Notes under the pieces: model-generated
Database searches by the model: none
The model's input: the letters and a program-made list of their open reading frames with translations, nothing else
What the model was told of the DNA's origin: nothing
Origin: Crambe crambe
Lineage: Eukaryota > Porifera > Demospongiae > Poecilosclerida > Crambeidae
Reading direction: 5' to 3'
DNA length: 64,000 nucleotides
Assembly: GCA_963924555.1 (NCBI GenBank)
Contig: OZ004596.1
Location: 2,790,001 to 2,854,000, forward strand
Part shown: in pieces, positions 44,001-53,000 of the stretch
How the letters are laid out: each line of letters opens with the position of its first letter
Position numbering within the stretch: the stretch's first letter is position 1
Position numbers and translations under genes: made by a program

Positions 44001-47000
44001 TTTCTAAATAGACCGTAGATCGGTGTCTAAATAATAGTTAAACACTGAGACTGAGGCTCCTAGCAATTTCTTTGGCTCTTTTAACTGGCACTTAATCACA
44101 TCAAAAGAAACAAAACATATTTTTTTCTGGTAACTTTTGTATGAAATTTTAAAAGTTAGTCGACATGAAAATCTGTTTTTCCTACTAGTAAAGTGAGGAG
44201 AGTGACTAGATGCTTGAAAGTTGATAAGTGGGTGAATGAATGAAAGAGAAAATGATTTGTGAATTTTAGATAAAAGCGCTAGCTATACAATTAGGAGAAC
44301 ACAAATAAAGAATCAGTGAGCAAGCTCAAACAGCATAATATCCATTAAAGAAATGTCCCCTTGATCTTTTAGAGGTATTACTTTGTGACTAAACGATGTT
44401 TTCCTATAGTTTCTGCATTATATTTGGAGTGTCCGTCAAAGAGAATATACATCCATGGGACCATTGAGACAAAAACAAGATTTACTGGGTTATCTGTGAA
44501 AGTGCACAACAGTGGAACTTGTGAGTATATGTCATGAGTGCTGCAGACTAAATAACACCATCTCATTAGATGGAATAGTAGGATAGGTGGGGTGGATTCA
44601 TGCATACATCATTGGGATCCTTCTAAACTGAAAAAAAAAATCTTTCACCTAGTTGGAGTTTTTTTTTTTTTTATTGGTTGTTTTTTCCCAGTCAAGATCC
44701 ACTTCATGAACTGTGACGAAGTGTACACTGGAACATTTCCTAATGGATATGTGAGGTACAAGATTGCCATATACATGAGCTAATAAACTGATCTATTTGC
44801 TTAATTATATTATATGCAATACAATCATGCTCTCTTTTACAGTAGTGACAACTACAGGAGCTTGAACTCAACTGCCTTAATCATCAAGGCAGTTAGGTTC
44901 AAGCTCCTTTATTATTTGTAGAGAATATTATAGTAACCAGATGGTAGTATACTGGTAGTGAAAAGGAGAATGGTACTGTAAGGGATCCATGATGGCAACA
45001 AGGTAGTAAGGTGACTATTTATTTCATCCCCTACTTAACAGGTAACTGCATATTATAAAGAAGAGGGACTTAAATTTTATGTGGATGATAATTGATATTC
45101 GGATCCAGCCTGTTATAGGTAGCTAGGAGAAACTTGCAAGCACTGCAATATAGCTTGGAGTCTTCATAAGTGACTGTTACTAGTTATGTGCTTGTAGCAC
45201 AGAAGGACGAGTGAAGCGAAAACTTCATGCCCTCTTCTCGTATAGTCTACAAGCCCTATCCTATCCCCTTCATTTCTTCTTTGTTCCGCTGATTCAGGCT
45301 CTATTCTTCGCATGAATTCCTTTTCTCTAATCTTGCTCTTTTTTGCTGCATGGTTTTGGAGCAGTGTTCATTCTCTTCACTTTCCATCATTTAGCGGTAT
45401 TTTACCCTCAGGGCTTGATATACATATATATTGCCACTATCCAGTTCGTACACCATAGAGAGGGGCTCGCTTTACTCGTGATTACCAGTAAGGGGTAATT
45501 GTGAATTTAAAAAAAAGGAACAATGGATGAAAAATTATACAAGACACCAATAACAATTGTGAGGAATTTCCAGCACGCTGAATCAGCTAGAAAGTTCTGG
45601 CTATTTAGCAGCAGTACACAATTTCATTATACTGAAATCCCAGGGGGGAGGGGGGGGGGGGGCGAATGCCCTGAAAGAAACCTGTCATTGCAGCGAGCGA
45701 GCTGACTCTCAGGTCATGACTCATTGAAATTGTATATATATGTATATCTAGGTCTACACTCCAAAATGCCCCAGGTGCACATGCTCCAATTGTATTTGCT
45801 TGAGATTAATTTCTACATCAATTTGTTTATTAGCATGGTGGATAGTAGGCTAGGCTTATCTTAGTGGATCTAGGCACTAGACATATCTAAGTGCTTTGTG
45901 GTAAGTACTTAGCTTATATGCATGCAGCTGCCTGTCACTTACATAATTGAACAGCAAAGCATAAAGTAACTAGCTATCTGCTCAACATTTCTACAGCCTT
46001 TTGGGCAGGAGGCACAAGGCTTATCTAAGCAGCTTGTAGGCACTAGGTGCTCTGAAGTAAGCATTACAGTTTTCTATATGTATGGAGCTGCCTGCCACTT
46101 GCATATAAAACTTACATCAAAATCTTCGAAGGAGTTGAAAGCAAGCTATCAGCACAAAAGTCTATAGGAATACTTGCTCGCTCGCTCCCTGTAGAATAGC
46201 TCAAGGTATAATATATTAGACTATAGGTTGACGGGTTTCTTTTTTCATTCCCAGAAATTCTTCAGTCCATTCTTGTCAAAACAGCTCTTAGCTTTGGGAG
46301 GCTCTGCCATTTTTAGCTAACTAAGGGTTTCAAATGTGGAACATCACTGAAACTGAATGGCTTTCTAGAAATACAGGTGTTTTAAACATCAAAAGGCTAC
46401 CAGCTCTTTATAGGCATAGATGGATCCACCTTTAGAGCTGGTATAGCTTCCTCTGCACACACATTGATAGGTGCAGGTAATGCATCCATTGACAATAGCT
46501 ACATAAGTGGGCATAATGCAAGGGGTGGTCACTCCAATACGCACTGTACTGACACCCGCGACAGGGGTCAAGATCCTTTACCACTAATTTTAGGCTTTGA
46601 CCGCTTGACCTTGTCCTAAAATGTATCTTGACCCTTGACCTAAATAACCATTACGTGTATCTAGTCTAATGCAGCGCTCGGATCTGCAGACTGTAATAAT
46701 GGAAGATTTTCTGGCTTTCATTGTTTGTCAGTGCAGAGGGATAAAGTTTATAGTATGCAGATAGGATATATGGCACTAAGGCAGAATAAGAAGTTCCATT
46801 GGTGAGAGGAATTCTTCATTCCTGAAGATTGGCCACCTTGCAGCAGAAGTTGCACAGTTCCTTTTCATAGAATTACATGATAAATAATTATAGCTAGATA
46901 GTGAGATACAACAATAATGTTATTTGCTAGCATTTGAGCCAAACTCTCAATCACCTGGGAATGGAAATTGGAGATATCGTAATCTGGTTTGCTAGTCAGC

Positions 47001-50000
47001 TTTCTAGACACTCTATCCTAAGAGCCAGATCTTTTTGGTTCTTCAGTAGAGCTGCAATTTAACAAAATTCATCCATATTCATTGAGAATATCACTTTGAA
47101 TGTTACTTGGAAGTTCCCAAGTGTTTTCTTCAACGATAACCTTGTAAACTGCAGCTGCCCTTTGAACCCCAATTTGACCGACTGGAATAGCCGTTGACCG
47201 CTTGACTGTCATGCTTGACCGCTTGACCTTATTCTTGACCCCGGTCGCGGGTATCAGTATAGTGTGTATTGGAATGACTACGGGTGTGATTAGGCAAAAG
47301 TGGGCATGGTCAGGCCAAAATTTTTCTGCATGAGCACACAGAAACCCTGAATGAAGCTATGGTCCAAACTCCAGTCCACTGTCCTCTTGTAACACCTTCT
47401 TTATTTATGGCAATAGATCCTTATTGACAAGTCCTTGGTTTGAGTTTGGTGGAGACAGCATTATATCCTGTAAGAAAACTGGATACACTGCCAATTTAGA
47501 GTTTCATACCAAAGTAAGCCAAGAAGCAGAAATTCACATTTATTAGATGCATAACACTTGTGTATAGTATAGTATACTAGCATAGATATATAGACTACGT
47601 AAGCAGGATTGGAAACAGCTCACGTGCACCCATTAGGGCTAATTCAAATCCTCGCGGCACATCCGGGTTGCTACACAATAGTCGGATTTGGAAGAGGTAG
47701 AGTTTCGGTAAGCAAAAAAGCATGGTAATGTTTTGAACTATTTTATAGCATTTATGATGCCTTCTATCATGAAATTAGTAGATCAACTCAGAAATTATAA
47801 CCGCAATAGTGTCCATTATGTACCAAAAAAAGATTTATGCAGCTTTCACACTCATGTTTTGCAGTAATATTCTTCTATAAAGCAGAAACTATGAAGTTTA
47901 CATGTACACACATGATATGGCATGGATCATTTTCATCAATAGCAATGTATAAAATATAAGCCATCAACGACATTTAGAGGCATAAACTTTGTCAGGCTTT
48001 CACAGCTAAAGCAAGATCATATAGTATGATGAACACTTTCTTCTCATAGTTCGCTATTAGAATGGAGTTCTTGTGCTCCAAACATCAATATTGTAGTTTA
48101 TAGCTTTAGCTATGTAGCTAGGTTTATCGTATAATAATTATGTTTTTAAAGGGATGCTTAGAGTTAGCTTGAGATGATGAAGAAACTGAAAATGAAATCA
48201 CCCCTCTTAGCTAGATGTCATAATTAGCTATATAATTTGACATTCAATATACATTATCCATAATAATATAATATTATGTTTATTTTTTATGATCATCAGT
48301 TACACTCTAAGTAGCTAGCTACATAATTAGTTTGACATTCAATCAGCATAAGCTATTCGGTTTATTTTTTATGATCCCTTTTTGTTGACGAGTAATTTTC
48401 TTGTCCCTTTCATCTTCTGGACAGGCAATCTTGTATGTCTCAATCCATCTGCTGGCAAATGCATTAACTGTCAGCATTTGTAGAAGGTCTGTACCTCTTT
48501 CCTCAGAATTTATAAAAATATCTGAACAGCTGTCCTCAGCTTCTGCTTCACTGTCTTCTAACAAGTCTAGAATCAAGTCCTCCTTTTTAATATGTGGAAG
48601 ATTTTGTCACTGTCCAATGCTCGTAGAATGTATCATGGCCTGTGGCATACGTACTTTAAAGCATTATGCTCTTCATAAGAGAATTGTTGTATTTATTCAT
48701 CTTCTCTTTATTTCTTCAATGAGAAATTTCTTAATCACCATTTTTGTGAGTCAATAAAAAGGGGAGCTTCTGTTCCAGTGGCTTCAATTGTAATAAGGTC
48801 TTTCCACTTTTTATAGATGTTCTTGAATGGAAGAAAGTACCCCACATCCTCTCTCTCTCTCTTTGCTTCACTTTACCACTGCCCAATATTAATCTACTAG
48901 GATCATCTATAATAATTATATTAACAAGCTTAACATGCACATTAGCTACTTATTTCATACCAGCAGTTGGTGTTTCCAATCCTGGTTACGTCTATGGTAC
49001 TAGTAGCTAGATAGTTAGTATCATCAGTGGAGTAGGAAGTGGGGGGCCGGGGGGCCAGTGGCCCCCCAATATTTATAAGGGGGGCCCAATAAAACAGAAG
49101 AAATTAACCACTAGCAGTGCACTGTAGTGTATAATTAACAACTTAGCTACAACAATGAATGTACAGATTACATGCATCTTGTAGCTACACTTTATTGTTG
49201 AATACTATAATCATGCTGTAGTATCAAATCTAACTAAGTGAGTTAGTAGCTACAGTCTATTTATCAACACGTCCTCTTATTTTCTTTCCTCTCTAAGAAA
49301 TAGCTGAGGAATTTATTCAGAGGAATGGAAATTTTTTGGACAGTCTAAGTCTTAGCTAACACAATTACAGTGAATACAATAATTATTTGTTTATTTGTTT
49401 GTTCTTTTGATTAGCTAGTAGTCCAGGTGGTTGCCCCCCCCCCCCCCCCCCAATACTCCACTGATCATCATGTCAATGTGTGTACCTCGGAAGTAAATTG
49501 TGAATTTTCCACCTTTTTGGTACATATATATGAGAAAATTCAAGTGGACAACCAGCCTATTTTAAGATATTATTTTGTATTGATTGTTGTCTCTGTAGCC
49601 CTTTAGAGGTGGACATAAACATCGAATTACAGGAAACCTTTTGTAAGTTGTAGATTAAGGTCAGTTGGATAAGAAAATATCTGCTCAGTTTTGACTGCAG
49701 GTTTTGGGAATCTTTAAAATAGGCATAATAACAACAACAGCAAAACAAAAAACAACAACAAAAAACAAAAAAAAACACCTGAAGATCTAAATTTAAGGAT
49801 GGGTCAGCTTTACTTGTAATTAAAACAGTAATGAAGATGTTTACCTAGGAATGCAGTAGGTAAGGGTCAACACTGTTACTGAGCTAGCTACATATTGGCA
49901 ATAATAAATAGTGCTATTCTGCATGGAGAATCTAACAGCAGAGTTGTGTCAAAGGCTTTCCAGCTTAGCTATACACTTGCAAGTAAACTAAGCTATATAT

Positions 50001-53000
50001 GCTACTTCCGGTTCCTTGTTGCTCTTCCCTAGGCTTTAGTTGGCACTTCATAGCATAAACTAGCTTCTCTCCTAGTTGGAAACCCTGCACCTTGTGTGGC
50101 ATGGTATTTTCATTTTTCTACTAAGTTGGTATGCAGTTGCACTCGTAATAATAATGAGTGCAAAAAATTTCTTCTAAATAAAAAGTGAAGTAGGGATAGC
50201 CATAAAGTTTAGCTGCATTGTTACTATTCCTATCACTCCTAGCCCTCCTAATTTCAATAACCACACCTATATCGTACTTCTCTCCCTCTTATAAGTGAGT
50301 CAAGTGACCCCTTACCCGTAACCACAGCAATATATACTATTCCTACTTCACTCCTAGGCCTCCTAATTTTAATAGCCACACCCATTTAGGAGGCCTAGGA
50401 GTGAAGTAAGAATAGTAGTTTTGTAATATTGCTGTGGGTACAGGTAAGGGGCTACTTGACTCACTTATAAGGGGGAGAGAAGTAGGATATAGGTGTGGTT
50501 ATTGAAATTAGGAGGGCTAGGAGTGATAGAAGAAATTTTTTGCACTCACTTGTTTCCATTCTTTTTCTTTGTAATTAGATAAAGAAATACACAACAACCT
50601 TTTTAGTCTATCTTTTATCTTCCTCTTTGTAGGTACGTAGCACTTGTGATCAAAGATTAGCTATTTAGCTATAACAAAATTTGTGTATTAGCTATTCCAT
50701 ATCTAAATAACGTGCATGGCAGAGCCTCCAACCATACTTATTCCTCAATATTTTACTGAAATTCTTTATATAGCATTACTAATAAAATAGCCTGTATTAA
50801 AATGGGCTGAAAACAGGTTGGAGGTGCACTACATACAGCAATGTAGGATGAGCATCTATACTGAGGAGTGGCTGGAACAGCACCATCTGACCGGAATAGA
50901 TAGCCAATTAAACTGAAGAGCTAGCTTAGCTAGCGAAAATGGGAGCCCGAAGTCAAAATGCACAATCTTCAGTGGTTGGAGGCACTGGCATGGTGAAGAA
51001 TCTGTACTGAGGAATGACTGAAACACCATCTGACCAGCTAAACGTAGCAGGTGGCTCTAGCTTGTGCACACCTGACTTCTACATGGCCCTGCCCCTTAGA
51101 GCCAAAAATGGCGAAGAAAGATTAGCTAGTGTTCTGAGTGCTGCCGATATCACTGAATTGTGAAATCAAACTGTAGTCTAAACTAATAGCAAAAGATCAG
51201 CCTCTAGGTGCCACATGCACTCTAACGGATGGCCCAAACAGAATTTTGATAACTATAGCCAGTAAGGCAGTACATCGATCTTATTTATTATTATTAGATT
51301 ATTATATTAAATAACCAGAACAAAAATCAATTTTAGATATCGTTTTTTTTTCTTATGTTAGCGAATGAATTTCTCTCTTCTGTGTAGCTGTGATGATTCA
51401 CTGTAGCCTTCTGAGAACCTGTAGAGTAAAGGTAGAAGAGAAAGAAGAGTTTTTAGTTTATACAGTCCTATGACCTTTGACCTGCCATCCTTACTTAGAG
51501 AGTGCTAGTACACTCTCTGATATATTTAGGAAAAAATTAATGATCATTATAATTATGTATTTATTAAAATTTCTCAAATAAAACAGATACTTTAGGGGCA
51601 GGGCTCACTTTGCTCATTAATTGCAAGTACTAGTAAGATTGAGAGATGCCCTGTGTATTTTTATTGGCATTGAGCTTTATTTTGATGAAGCTGAAGTAAC
51701 AAATTCCCCTAGAATATTGAAAAAAAAAAATACACACCTGTTGCAGATTAAATAGCACCAGCACATATTATGAATGTAGTATTACGGGTCTGATATACCA
51801 AACTTTACATTATTTAGACATATTTCTGGAAATAAGCCAATCATGAAGTTTGAAGGATGCTGGAACAATACCGTATTCCAAAAAATATCTAAAAATGTGA
51901 GTACTGCAGTTATTGTCGCAGCAAAATTGTAGATTATGTTATGCAGGTCACCATTCATTGAAATAGTTATGCCAAAATGCCCCAGGCATACCTACGTATT
52001 GGTGCCCTGCTTCTTGTATAATACTCACGCTCCGATATAAGGAGCTGATTTATTTCCATGTGTATACATTTTTGTCATAGGAACTTGGAAAGAGCAAGTA
52101 GCTATGAGTATTCAATGAGCAAAAGCTTTCGGAGCCCCTTAGAGTCTCATAGTAGATCCACCAGTATTACTTAGCTTCCTATGCACTTATGAAGACCCAA
52201 TCTTCCTCTGTTCATGAACCACCTCACACATTGCATGCACTAAACTGCTCCATGCTGCTCACTCACAGGCTTCCATCTCTTATTTAAACACTTGTGTCTC
52301 TTTTTATTTCCTTCCCTACTGAAACTCCTGGATCACACCTCACACACCACATCCCTGACTACCACTGAACAAGTCACCTGAGTCTCCCTACAGCTTTCCA
52401 AACCAGCATGATACAGTGACCTCCATCCTGCTCTAGACTTTCTGGCTTCTTCATACCATTCACTTTCGATGTCCTTGCACACCACATCTCTCCATCTCAT
52501 CCTTGGACCACACCTGGAATGAGGTTGAGGTAACCAGCCAAAAAGGATTGAATTTGGCAGCCTATGGTCTGGTTTCCTTGCTACATGTCCCACCCACTCT
52601 AACTTGCTCTTCTGGACCTTTTCAGCAACCATCTCTTCATCTTTCTCACTTCAGCCATGGTAATGTGTTCAGTTCACTGTTTTCTGTCGGAGATACCCCT
52701 GATGACTATGGGAACTTATCTCTGTCCCCACCTTCAATACTAATCACTTCTTGGTCACTCTCTTCCACCAACCTTCTCGTCACCATGTGGTTTGTCTTGG
52801 GGATGCTCACTGTCAGGCTAAAGTCACTACTGGTTTGCTGGTATACCAGTGTTACATGTTCTGCATCTGATCTTGTTAGTGCAAGGAGGGAAAACAGACA
52901 TTCTGTTATCTTCACATTTCTGGTTATCTTCTGAAGAGCTTCTTGTATTTGACAGCCATCTCTAAAATGCTAAGCAGGTGTACAAATTGAATAGTACTGA

